From Combretum micranthum (Eukaryota > Streptophyta > Magnoliopsida > Myrtales > Combretaceae), in the NCBI GenBank assembly GCA_024138025.1, contig JAMXBD010001103.1, forward strand, positions 310,001 to 374,000: a DNA stretch of 64,000 nt, in the 5' to 3' direction. This document shows positions 13,038 to 24,661 of this stretch, one piece after another (position 1 is the stretch's first letter; each line of letters begins with the position of its first letter). The position numbers and the translations under genes are program-made. The notes under the pieces are model-generated. The model was not told where the DNA came from and ran no database searches. It saw nothing but the letters and a program-made list of their open reading frames with translations.

Positions 13038-13267
13038 GGGTCTGTTTGTTTTAGCTTTTTTCCAGCAGATACAGACACTTTTTCAAACTTTTTGCTAACA
13101 AATTATATTTCAAGAAATAGATATAGATAATAAAAGTTGACAGTTCTTATCAAAAGATCAAATAGAACAAATATAGATAAAATTTAGATGTAAATCAGAT
13201 ATATTTACACAGATCATTTTAAAAAAGATACAGATACAGATGAAAAACAAACAATCCAAATAGACCC
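13038..13267. mobile_element. Tourist-like (PIF/Harbinger) MITE nested in LTR B2
   Basis: The left terminus is GGGTCTGTTTGTTTTA and the right terminus is the complement, GGGTCTATTTGGATTGTTT. A 3-bp TAA flanks both sides (13035-13037 and 13268-13270), the classic PIF/Harbinger duplication. The paralogous LTR at 3718 has the same site unfilled near 4632, which defines both ends independently. Length 230 bp, no coding capacity, so it needed a transposase from elsewhere. Confidence 0.9.
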
Positions 13268-13506
13268 TAAGTAGATATTATTCCAATACCATTTACTCCA
13301 TCGACTATCTACTAAGCCACTTATGTATTACCATTGCATCATAACATGACATTGCATCATGATAAAAGGGTGGCCTAAGCGCTTAACTGCCATGCCCAGC
13401 TCTAGATAGGGTTGTCGCTTGCCGGACTGGATTAAACAACACAAGCACAATCAACACTTGTTAATTATTAACTTGTCTTTAAATTTTTAGTTCATTTTAA
13501 TATGTC

Positions 13507-14245
13507 TATCATTTTTTATCTTTTTTGTATTCATTAACGATCGATGGAATAATTTCTTAGATGTATTACCATCTCGAAGAGTTAGGGCCCCTTTTTACAG
13601 GTTAGTGGAATCTTTATACCAAAAACCCTGATTCAAGTAGCCATTTATTTTGAACTTCCCAAGGATCAGGGACTGCCATTCTAACCCTTCTTGGGGGATT
13701 CCATCCACAAACGCAAAGTTTATGGTTGACTTTGAAGGGTGAGAATCAACTATGTAACATCTACACTGAGAATTCAAGTATCATATACGTCATTCGTCCG
13801 ATCCTGAATAATTGTTTGAATAACGAGTTACACTTATGTACCATCAGTGCTAATATTGGGATGTTTGGGACGATGAATTTGATTGGAATATCTAGTGGCA
13901 AAAAGAGTTGTGAGACATATTAAAATTCAATATAAATCCTCAAAATGGAACTAAAGAAAACAAAAAAGTTATAAGGGGTCAAACTTTCTTGAATAACGAA
14001 CTTCTGTCCACCGTGCAATGCATGTAGTAATTGATAGACAGAAAAATCATGGTATGCACTTCCGTATACTAGCTAAAGCCCCACCAGATGATTATATTCA
14101 TGCTGGTGCCATAGTAGATAAACTTGAAGGAGAAAGAGAAATTACTTTGAGCTTTGTTGATTTACTACATGATGATTATATTGAAATAGCAATCAACATG
14201 CAAGTTACTAAGTATCTTATCTAAAACTCGATGGAGACCAGAAGG
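13507..14245. mobile_element. Unclassified insertion in LTR B2, possibly carrying a captured coding fragment
   Basis: This block has no counterpart in LTR B1, whose alignment jumps from the equivalent of 13500 to that of about 14250. It holds an open frame on the + strand (14018-14224, 68 codons) with a protein-like stretch [21 protein letters not shown] do not recognise this as any family. No terminal inverted repeat or target duplication could be fixed, so the class is open: Pack-MULE, Helitron or a simple filler insertion are all possible. Confidence 0.4.
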
Positions 14246-14937
14246 CAGCCCATACTCCAAACAGAATTAGACAATAGATTAGCTATCCATAATATCTGTC
14301 CAAAAATACAACTTATAAGTATTCAAACAAATTAATCACGTACATTATCTTTTATTTAAATATCTGTTTTAAGTTTTCATTTGATCGAACACAAAACGGG
14401 AACCCAATCATGGCTGCAAATATCACTCGCTAAGATATGGACAGTTTTTCGTTGTCTATCAAATTATTTTTTTTCTCTTTATTTATAATTCATTCACTTT
14501 TATTACACTTATTTAATCTGTTTTCCTTAACATGTATATCTTTAAAACAACATATTCCTCATATTATTTAAAGCCTAATCTAAGACATCAATCTAGGCCA
14601 ATTAAGCCATTTTTAACTTAATCCTAACCAAATTGATTAGAATCAATTATTAATCTAGTTACTAAGTTAAGTTAATTAAACTTAATCAATCTAATTTATT
14701 TTAACATATTAAAGTCTATTTAGTCTATTTATTAGCAACAAAAAAAAAGTCTATTTGGTCAAGTTAGGATTAGATTGATTTACAAAGTTCACTTTTACTT
14801 AATTCCTATATTTAATCTATTTAATTATTAATCTATAAATTCCCTTAACTCACCTTTAATTATATAAATTAACTAATATATCATATTAACTATCATTAAT
14901 CTACTTCATTTTATTTTATTTTATTTATGAACAACAC

Positions 14938-15165
14938 CAGGGAAACAGATCATGGTAGTGATGGAGGTCATGATCCTCATCACCTACCTCATCATGGTCT
15001 GATGGGGGCCATGATCGTCGATACGAGCCTCGTCATGCTAGTGATCAAGGGCGAAAACGTGATCAAAGGAGATCATGCCCTCGTCATGGCCGTGATTAAG
15101 TCATAGCTTCCAAAATGATTTGTCCAAAGGAGATCATGGGCTATATCATGCCTGTGATGAACAGA
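14938..15165. repeat. Cluster of GATCATG / CGTGATC inverted words in LTR B2
   Basis: A GC-richer patch carries many overlapping copies of ATCATGG, TCATGATC, CGTCATG and CGTGATC in both orientations, so it can form several short hairpins. It lies at the presumed U3 end of the LTR, like the GC-rich islands in other LTRs of this window. It does not resemble a coding sequence. Confidence 0.55.
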
Positions 15166-15429
15166 GCAATAGAGTTACATTTTTTCTTTGTTTGATCTTC
15201 ATATTTCCACTTATTCAACTATTTATTTATATCACAAACTTAACATACAACATCCTATTATCAATATACTAAACATACCCATAACCAAACATTCCTAAAC
15301 ATATATTCTTGCTTCATATTTCCTTAAATCTTGTCATCAAACAACTAAACTATCATGCACAAATAACATAGGTTTTGATATACACTTTTATAATCACAAG
15401 TTTATGAATGTTATCACAAATCCATCATA

Positions 15430-15748
15430 TTTCTAGCTCTAATCCATTATTCTCATGCAAGAGCCTAATAAGTAGATTGAGTTGAGAAGGTCTATAAGAG
15501 AGAGAAGACCATTCACTAAATATAATGTAGAAGAGTATATGATGCTGACATATTGGGGGCTAGAATGTTATCAAGAGGCTATATTATATGAACAGAAAAA
15601 GAAATGGGTAAAAGCCATGCAAGATAAGATGAAATCTTGTGTGAGAACCACACATATGTTTTAAGTGGAACTACCAAAGATAAGTTCATTTGTTGCTGAC
15701 AGATAGCTGGTGTGATGAAATCCCCTGTATGAGTTGGAGGGAGAGTTT
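15430..15748 (+). pseudogene. Ty1/copia polyprotein fragment (before the RT domain), deleted and joined to its 3' end
   Basis: Codons from 15482 read RSIRERRPFTKYNVEEYMML and then WVKAMQDKMKS, the linker found just before reverse transcriptase in plant copia elements (usual form RRSTRERRPSTRY...EEYM, then KWVKAMQDEMKSL). Reading stops at 15664. The following bases carry a fragment like the end of a copia pol (ADR.LV..IPC) and then a polypurine tract GGAGGGAGAG at 15737-15746. Almost all of RT and RNase H is therefore deleted. Non-functional. Confidence 0.8.
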
Positions 15749-16491
15749 ATTAGGCTTTTGGTCTAGCCCATATGGGTCTGTAATAAATAATAAAGAAAAT
15801 CCTAAATATATTATATATTTAGAAGAAAGAAAAGAAAAAAAATAATCGGTGAATTGACATGAGAACCTACAACTAAGGAATTATGGACATAAAAATCAAA
15901 GAAATCGAGAAGAGACGAAATCATAGAACCACGACCAAGAAAAAGAAATTAATAAGGCACAAGGAAGAAACACAATTTGAAGTGCTTGACATAAAGTAAG
16001 AATAAAAGATATTGATTTTTCTTTGTAAGCATATGAATTATGGAAGGGAAAAATTAATTTTCGAAATAGCAACTTCGGTTTTATAATCGGAAGGCTTATT
16101 GAATCCTGATTGTGATGAAACTTCTTCCATTGAATTCTCGGCATGGAGTACTATAAGGTGACTATTTTAATTTCTTGTTAATCCTTCTCAGTTGTCTAAA
16201 TTGAATAGTTGTTTTCGTGATTATGTAAATTAAATAGTTTTGATTTTATCGATATCCACCATTTTGGTGAAGAATTGTTATCCACTAGTATAACCAGTGA
16301 AGAAAAACATTGTAAATCTATCATTTTTGATCGTTGAAGTTTTTGCACTGCAGTCCCGTGGTTTTTCCCCAATTGGGTTTTTCACGTTAAATTGATGTTT
16401 ATTATTATTTTATTCAATTTATTATATTGTTGATCGCTATAGGCAATAAGGAAATTATCTTATCATTATATGACATTAATTTTTTCTAACA
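15749..16491 (+). mobile_element. Ty1/copia 3' LTR
   Basis: It follows directly on the polypurine tract. It begins TATTAGGCTTTTGGTC, where the usual TGTTAGG has lost its G, and ends TTTTTTCTAACA. Near 16355-16390 it holds the CCCGTGGTTTTTCCCC then GGGTTTTTCACGTTAAAT signature common just before the R/U5 end of plant copia LTRs. Length 743 bp. The matching 5' LTR is not in view. Confidence 0.72.
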
Positions 16492-17612
16492 AAACAAGAG
16501 AAATTTTTAATTTAATTGTTTTCAATGTTTTGTAATTTTCCAATATATATATTTATTTATTTCCGTAAAGTTAGTATTCAAGTATTCTAAAGAAATCAAA
16601 ATTCTTATTAAACATTTTAGCTTCTTTGGTAAAAATCACCAATTGAAAGTATTACACGTCAACATAGCATAGAAAATTATTTGTTTACTGATCCATCAAA
16701 AATTATATATACCAAGACTAATTATATAAGAATAATTATTAAAATATCGATACAAAACCATATATATAAAATGCGATTTTATCTTTTCTATGAATGTTGT
16801 ATGTCTTACATGTGATTTTTGTAATTTTTGCCAAAGTAGTAAAACTTTTTTATTATAGTAACTCACATATTAAAGATGCAATTATTCTTTCCATTTATAG
16901 TAAATTACGTATATAACACGTGACTTCTTTATTAAAACCAAAATCCCATGTCTCAAATGCGATTTTGCACTGATATGTCTTAAAATTATGTGATTTATAT
17001 TTAGATAATCTTATTATTATTTTTTTTTAAATTGGTGTACATATGTTACTCCCATATATATTATACTTATAGAGTTGGTGAGTTATCGGATTAATGGTCA
17101 TAGGCCATGTTAGAGATTAGCCTAAAATTGCAGTAATGCGCAAAAGGGGGAATGTATACACCCAGTGTAATACCTATTAACTAGTATGGACTTCTAATAT
17201 TCTTTGTTATGTTGGCAAGCATGGAGAAAGACAAGGAAACAAGGACATCAGGCAAATGCGTTAAGCCATAATACCATATGACATCGGATTAGTTTTTTGA
17301 CTTATCCTTAACGGTTAATATTGCTCAAATTTAGGAAACTAGTGACATCATTTGAGTTTTTAGCAACCAATTTGAATCCACTTCTCTTAATAGACTGTAT
17401 TTCATACATCAACTTTTGAATCTAACATGTGCGCTATATGAGAAAATTTCAGGTCATCCTACTTGTGATCGGATGTAAAATATCTTCACTAGTCAATGTA
17501 AATATTTCGAAACGATTGGCAAAAAGTGGAAACTCCGCGAAGTGTCTTCGTCTCTCTTGCATTTCGCTTCCTGCTGATCCTCTCAGTTGTTGGTTTTTGA
17601 CAATTTGTGGAT
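16492..17612. other. AT-rich spacer before the SWEET relic
   Basis: No gene is recognised. Short repeated words such as ATGCGATTTT occur near 16770 and 16960 and may belong to a degraded MITE. The last few hundred bases would hold the old SWEET promoter, but no clear TATA box or start site can be picked among the many AT runs. Confidence 0.4.
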
Positions 17613-20234
17613 ATGCTCGAAACAGAGGTCATTAGGACAATCGTAGGAATCATTGGTTAGTATGCGCACTTCCCCTCATACAAAGGATCAACTTGCAGTT
17701 ATGTTTTGGCATTTCTTTTTTGTTTCATTTGCATGGACGTTTGAAAGAGTGATTGATCTCCAACACCAATTCCTAAAACTTTTCACTGTAATTTTATTTT
17801 GGTAGTCTTTGAAATCAAGAATGGATAAATTGGGCTAACACTTCTACAAGTCTTAAAACGATAAGACCATCAATTTTTTTTTTTTTTTTTTTGTACACTA
17901 GAAATTTTTTCTTGAATTCATTAATTTAGGCATTTAAGGTCAAGTTGTTATATTGAAATTGAAGGTTAGGATTTGTCAATGAAATCTCTTTAGTTAATGT
18001 GTATGTGATATATGAATATACTGTGAATTTTTTAACACATACTGGGTAAATATTGACCTATGATATATCAGTTGTTGCTTTTAGGGAGCATGATTTGCAA
18101 AATTAGTGGACTATATGTCTAGTAGGAATTCTATCATAATTTACCTTAACATATACGATCATAAGTCCTCTTTGTGTTAAGCACATAGGTTGAGCACTAC
18201 ATATATGAAAAAAAAATAAAAATAAAAATGACATTAAACTAAAATGCCCAACTAGGTTCTATCTTTTGCAAGTTTTCTAAAGTATAGAAAGCAAAACCAT
18301 AATGATAGATATAATAATTGACTGAGTTTTTCATATGAATCTCAAGTTTTCATCACTTGCAAAGTTTTTTCTTATGTAACTTCAAAGAAATAATTTTTCT
18401 CAATTTATAAAGAGTCAAATTCTAAACTTGTATCTAACATGTGTTCCTTCATTTTTGCAGGAAATGTAATTTCATTTTGTTTATTTGTATCACCTATGTA
18501 AGCTACAACAACTTCTTGTCAAATTTAAGTATAAAAATCCATCTTTTCCTTAAATTCTGTTCATAGAAAATAAGTAATTGATCATGATTTTCTGGTTTAT
18601 GTTACAAAAAAATTGGCAGCCCAACGTTTCTTAGAATAATTAATCAAAAAGATGTGAGACAATTCAAGCCAGATCCTTATATAGCCACCATAATTAACTG
18701 TGCAATGTGGGTGTTCTATGGCATGCCTTTTGTTCATCCAGACAGCCTTTTGGTCATCACCATCAATGGTTTTGGTCTATTTATTCAGCTCATCTTTGTC
18801 TTGATATATTTAGCCTACTCTCCGTGGAGTAAGCGAGTATGTGTTACCCATCTTTGATACTACATGATAAAAAAAACACACACACACACACACAAATTAA
18901 AATAATCTAACACATGTTTTTATTAATGCAGCGCAGGGTCTTGATTGCTCTTGTCATCGAGTTCATCTTCATCGCTGCGATAGTTGTTATTACCATATTT
19001 GCTATCCATGGCACAAAACCTAGGTCGGCTTTTATTGGAATATTAGGTGTCATATTCAACATAGGCATGTATGCTTCACCTCTTACCATCAGGAAGTGCC
19101 TTATTGCCCTTGCTTCAAGATTTGGTCCCTAGCTAGGTTATAATCAGATAAATCATTATAGAGTATCAAATCCATATGATTATCCTATAGGGTTTTAGAA
19201 TGTGTTTGGAGAAGCTCTATAAGATATAATACGAGTTTAAATTGCATGAAATCTATCATGAACTCACCTTATTGCAATCCTAATGCTAGTTAGTTTCGTA
19301 ACTTTCCTTGTTTGCTTCTACTTTGCAGTATCGAGTCATTACAACGAAGAGTGTTAAGTATATGCCGTTCTATCTATCATAGGCAATTTAGCTAATGGCA
19401 TCATTTGGGTGATTTATGCTGCTCTTAAACTCGATCTATACATCATGGTAAAGCTTCTCTATTTTACTTTTAAGTATGTAGTGCAATCATTTTTATAAAA
19501 TTCCATAAATGTACTTTCAAACCTAATTTACCAACCACCTCTCCAAACAACAAGAAAAATACTCGAACCCAAGTATGGTTAAATGTTTCCTTAAATCCTC
19601 ATCTTTAAGAAATTTTTCTGATAGATGCTTCATAAAAAATTAAGATTTTTTTGCAAAATGATTTATTGTTTAAAGATCTTATTATATATCCTCGTCGTCT
19701 TAGGTTTCTATTATGGCGTTGTCTTCAACCCATTTATTTGTCTAAATCATAATTAATCAAATAGAAATACAAATTGCACATGACAAGTAAAAATATATCA
19801 TATACTAAATAAATAATTAAAACAGACAAAAACTTCATAGAAAATTACATTATTAGTTATCCCTATTTAGTTATCTCAATATTTTCACTAATTATGTCCA
19901 AACAACTAGGAAATAAATTGGATTGCAATTGGTTGGAACACTACTAAAACAGCAAATTGAGATATTCATCTAATAACTTTTTTTTTATCCAATCATCTAA
20001 TAACTCAATATGTTTAAGTTGTTCCACTCAATAATCATGGTGAAACTGAGATTTTTTTTTTTTCTTTTTTCTCAGATTCCCAATGTTTTAGGAACCTTAT
20101 CAGGAACTGTACAGCTCATTCTCTATGCCACCTACTATAGGTCTACCAATTGGGATGCCGAGGAGGCGAGGAGGATAAATTTGCAGCACCAACTGAGATT
20201 GAAATGTCCCAGGCTTAATTCACTAGGTTCATGA
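17613..20234 (+). pseudogene. SWEET (MtN3/saliva) sugar transporter pseudogene
   Basis: SWEETs are seven-helix membrane uniporters for sugars, built of two three-helix MtN3 repeats plus a linker helix. Exons by splice sites and frame are 17613-17655 (start MLETEVIRTIVGIIG), 18461-18497 (NVISFCLFVSP), 18620-18836 (PTFLRIINQKDV...FKPDPYIAT, NCAMWVFYG), 18932 to about 19098 (second repeat, GILGVIFNIGMYASPLTI), 19329-19447 and 20076-20234 (IPNVLGTLSGTVQLILYATY, stop TGA). Exons 1-3 and 6 read cleanly and phases match. Two faults follow: the expected donor after SPLTI is damaged (AGGAAGTGCC, no GT in phase), so reading runs to a stop at 19131-19133, and the fifth exon lacks one base near 19380. 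Probably inactive; a truncated protein is possible. Subfamily not assigned. Confidence 0.88.
18876..18893. repeat. (AC)n microsatellite in SWEET intron 3
   Basis: About nine CA units directly after an A run. It lies between the donor at 18837 and the acceptor before 18932 and affects no exon. Confidence 0.8.
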
Positions 20235-21655
20235 TGAACCTTCTTCTTCTTCTTCTTTTTTTTTCTTTTAGGGGTTTCTCTGGTTTCTCAGTTTCATTTT
20301 GAATTTGTGGATAAAGATCCCAACACATAGGACATGAAAATTTTGATTTGCAAATGTAAATATCAGTTTCTGTGTTCTAAATTTAATTATGTACCTTAAT
20401 GAGGACAATGGTACCGCACATACAAAACAATACATAGAAACCGAGCATTCTCTACTTAGATGTACTCTATATTTATTCCATTAATGCTCAATGGTTAATT
20501 TTATTAATATGTTACATTGGTTAAATTAAATATAACAGAAGCATAAAAAATGATTATAAAAGCGAATGATTAACGTGCAAAAGGTGATCAATATGTTTGA
20601 AAGATGTAACTTTATTTATTTTTTAAATAAAACCATCGTGAAAGAGTTCTCCATTCGAAAAAAAAAATTATTGCATCTCCACTTAAATAGGGATTTACTG
20701 TCTCGAAATAGTCTTATTGGTGTCCCAACAAATAAACATGCACATGTGAAAAAAAAAAAAAAAAAAAAAGAAGACCAATAATAATTATCACTTCATGACA
20801 TGTGATAAGTGTTTATTTACAAGGACAGTTTTTGAGATCATAAAATTTCACCCACCTGAGTACGATCTATTTGTTTCATCATATTTTGATCATTTTAGTA
20901 TTATATATTTATCGCTTTTAAACATATGTTTGTTAAGAAATAAATACCGATGAAAAACTTATAATTTTACTCATAAACAAATCAAACAGATATGATATAA
21001 ATAAGTTACAAATACAATTTGATATAGATAAGATATAAATAAAAATCTAACAATCCAAATAGACCATAAAGGTATTTATCTCAGTACCAACATATTTATA
21101 TACCTTCATTTTTATCTTTTTTAAAGTTATTAGAAAAACAATGTCGATCTGTACAACTAAAACCCCATCACGAGCGAACCCGGAAAAAAAAAAATATATA
21201 TATAAAAATAAAAAAAAAAAAATAATTAGGCAATTGTGACAATTAACAAATTCTGATATGCTAACCCCACTAGCATTTCATCTTAGTCATTAGCACAATA
21301 TCACTTATGCTACTATTAACAATGCTGAAGTTCTTCATGCTGTTTTATACATAAAAATTGTGACTATTCACAGTGAACAAGTTACTGGGACGTCAGTATG
21401 AACCGGAAACATCTATAAGATGTCACAAGGGAAACCTGAACTAAGACAGATAGGAAAATAAGAATGAATCAAGAGCAGCAAAAATATACCAACCACCGTC
21501 CTGGAAAAGAAACATCGCATTGGATCGCTTAGAGTATACCAACCACTATCTAAATTCCTATCAGTGCTTGAATTCCTTGATCCCCGTATTCAGACCCGAA
21601 TAATATTATGGGCTTTAAGAAAAATTTCGGCAGATCCTTGAAGAAGTAATAGTTT
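20235..21655. other. Intergenic stretch between the SWEET and kinase relics
   Basis: The two relics converge, with 3' ends facing each other. The stretch holds a CTT-rich run (20241-20275), a long A run (20749-20769), a degraded Tourist-like MITE and A/T runs near 21190-21220. No gene seen. Confidence 0.55.
20863..21064. mobile_element. Degraded Tourist-like MITE related to the one at 13038
   Basis: The right end reads AACAATCCAAATAGACC, nearly identical to the right end of the nested MITE at 13248-13267. The left end GATCTATTTGTTTCATC is a diverged inverted match. The interior shares AAACAGATATGATATAAAT-type words. The TSD is not clear. Probably an older member of the same family. Confidence 0.55.
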
Positions 21656-22179
21656 TCAAGGACCTCGTTTCTTGCGGAAACAAAGACAGCTCTGCTGTTG
21701 ATCAGGAGGGATCATACCGCCGCCTTTTGATGTGTCGATCGCTTCCAGCATAGAGACAACTTCATCCATTTCAGGACGCTTCTCAGGATTTGCATCCCAG
21801 CATCTTTTCATAACATTAGCAAGAGAACTGGGGCAACATCTGGGAATCTCTGGCCTCAGGTTCTGCAGATAAAGAGTGCAAGAGCAAAATAAGTCCTGGC
21901 AAGTTACTCAAAACCGAAAATGCTAGAATCCAAAAACTTACCTGTCGGACAACAGCTGAGGTCATTTCTGAGAAACTTAGGTCAGGATATGGCATGTCAC
22001 AACAATATGTCTCCCATAGGCAGATGCCAAAACTATATACATCACATTTTCTGTTATATGGATTGCCATTTAGTACCTGCATCAATTCATTTACAAGTCA
22101 TGAGTACGAGGAAGTCAATTCATTTCACTAAGACTAGCAAAATTCTGCTAAGATTTTATGCAACATGTAAGTTATGTGA

Positions 22180-22559
22180 AAGGAGTGTAAACAAACCAAA
22201 CCTACTCACAGCTATCTTAGTTTGACTCAATGTTTATTCATGCTCAATTATAGTTGAGTCAAGCTTGAATTTCATAAAATTTGACTCAATGAGCTTGCAA
22301 GCCTAATTAAACTTGTGTCAAATGCAACTGTAAATTGATGCAAGTCAAGTTTGAGCATAAGTAAGATTTTAGTTAGAAAAATATATATATGTATATATAT
22401 TCTAAATAAGACAAGTCTAAATATACTTAATGAAGTCAGACAGAACTTGCATTAAGACCAATTGAGCTCAAGGCTTTGAACTTTTGAGTCGACCTCTGAA
22501 TTTTACTATGAGGTGCAGCTAATAATGCATCATCTAAACTGAGCTCATTCATACTCCTA
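22180..22559. mobile_element. hAT-type MITE remnant in kinase intron 4
   Basis: The left end AAGGAGTGTAAACAAACC and the right end, complement TAGGAGTATGAATGAGCTC, form imperfect inverted repeats. The interior is rich in GAGTCAAGCTTGA and GCTTGCAAG words in both orientations, typical of non-autonomous hAT elements of this kind. No matching 8-bp flanks were found. It lies wholly inside the intron. Confidence 0.5.
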
Positions 22560-24661
22560 CTCTCAGTTATTTTATTTTATTTTTTTTTACGGTAAGTCTC
22601 TGGGGCTCTAACTCATACTCTTCCACATATTCCAATAACAATATCACATAAAAATAAGGACCATCCAGAGAAACTGCACTTTCTTTAGGAAATTTCCTAA
22701 TTTTATATGTTTTCCAGTCTCAACAGGAAAGGATAAGTTTTTTCTTTCACATTCAGAAATGACACCAAAAGGGGACACTAATTCATGTCTAAAGAGAACT
22801 ACAAAGAGTACCTCTGGAGCCATGTATCCAAGAGTCCAGTTTCCCCTGTCATGTCATTGGGATTCGAAGCCTCAACCCGAGCAACCCCAAAATCAGCAAT
22901 TTTCACCGTACGGTTCCTATCTAATAGCATGTTCTCAGTCTTTACATCTCTATGAACAATCTTCTCAGAATGAAGATAATTCAATCTACAAACCAAAGTA
23001 GGTCTTATTAACAAGATCATCAGAAATAAAATTAGAAAAATAGAAATCCAATTCTTGTAAAAAAACATGTTCCTTAAAAAAGGGTGTTAGTATATACCCT
23101 CTAGCAAGATCTAGCACAAGCTGAACAACCACCCTAAATGGGAGTTTCCTTCTTCGGTTTTTTTATAAGATAAGACTTTAGAGTACCTCCAGGAAGATAT
23201 TCCACAACAACACAGCACATGTTTTTTGGCATACCAATTGGACCATTATCAGTTTGAAATTGAAGATCAGGTGAACCCAATGATGCCCCAATAAACTGAA
23301 AATGAGGAAAAACAGAAAAACTAAAATAAGAACATAAAACCAAGTAGCACGCATGGGACAAGAAACTGGCTTCTTCATTATTAAATTATTTTTCTACTAA
23401 TACTAATTAGTTAAAATATATAGCATTCAATTTCCAAGAACAGTAAGAGGTTCTGGTGCAATATGTGAGTCAGCAAATGGTTAGCACATAGTTCCCATTT
23501 TATATGGTAAGCTAAGATTATAACAAAAGCAAGTGAGGGACAAATTCAGGGAGGACAAGACAACATCTGACCCAAATCTACCATAGAAAACAACCGAAGC
23601 CAAAAAAAATAAAAATAAATATATAAAAGAGGCACATCTATTATTACCTATAATGGTTTAGCCGTTAGGTAAATCAGAATTATTGCTTACAAACAAAGGT
23701 AAAAATATCCAAGAAAATTTGCCAAAACCATTTCTCATGTCTGTAAATTAAATTTAGATTGGAGAGAAACAACTTTCGATATAAAATAAGATAAGATAGG
23801 CCATGATATGATGGGAAAAACTTGTTTAAGATTTGTTACTATTCATGATCTGGCTTATATTGTTTAGCCTTAATCAACATTTAAATTTAGTTAATAGAAC
23901 TCATTTTTCCGACCCTAAGTCCAGGCCATTTCTTATACAAAGACATGTATTACAGAGAGTATAGAATAGAAGTGGATATCCAGAGCACCATACAGACATT
24001 AGAACATGGCCCACAATAAGCTTTGATCCATTTAATGGTATGTGCTCCTCCATGTACTGTGATATATATATATCACTCTGCAAAGCTAATTGCTAATGGA
24101 AGACTCTCTTTTTATTCATGATTTGGAAGACAGAACAAGGAAGCGAGTAATGATAGACACATAATAGAAACACCATCCAAGTAGTCTATGGCCAGGGTGG
24201 TTCCGATTTTTAGGGATCTCATCAATATTGAAGATGTAGATATCCCCTGCAGATACATTAGAAAAATATATCTACCTAAACTCTCCTTTCATAATGGTTA
24301 ACTTCACCACAAATTTAAAGTTGCCAAAAATATATGTATATAGTGAGTTTGACACCAGTCTTATGTTGGTGGAAATACCAGCAGCAGTTTACTCAGCAAA
24401 CAAAGTCTCCAGTCAAAGGCCCAAGAAGTTAAGATTTAGTATAAGGGCAATTTGCAAAAGCACTCTAAAGTATTTCCAGAACCATAGCTTCACTTTTTGA
24501 CCTATTCCACCTACTTTCAAGAAGATAATATTGAAAAACCTTCGTGACATTAGGATGATTGAGTTTGTGCCAAACAGCAACTTCTTGGGCAAATGATGCT
24601 CTCACCGAAGCTATCTCAGCATCTGTCCTTTGGCCCTCTTCACCCCAGTCAAGCATTTTAA

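Larger units (their letters stand above)
12188..15179 (-). mobile_element. LTR, gypsy family B (copy B2), with nested insertions
   Basis: The left end TATAACGCCCTAAAATTTCA matches the TGTAACGCCC end of copy B1 except that the terminal TG has become TA. The two copies align by eye through several landmarks, including the CATAATATAATATGGCTCAACC segment near 12970 and 4560. Two stretches absent from B1 interrupt it: a Tourist-like MITE (13038-13267) and a further insertion (about 13507-14245). The right end is less certain. I place it at GAGTTACA (15179), the complement of a TGTAAC start, which would put the GC-rich patch at 14938-15165 in U3. Confidence 0.65.

Noticed and set aside
14940..15165. 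Coding sequence rich in His/Asp (from GATCATG repeats)
   Set aside because: The apparent repeats are inverted DNA words rather than in-frame codon repeats, and stops occur in all frames across the cluster.
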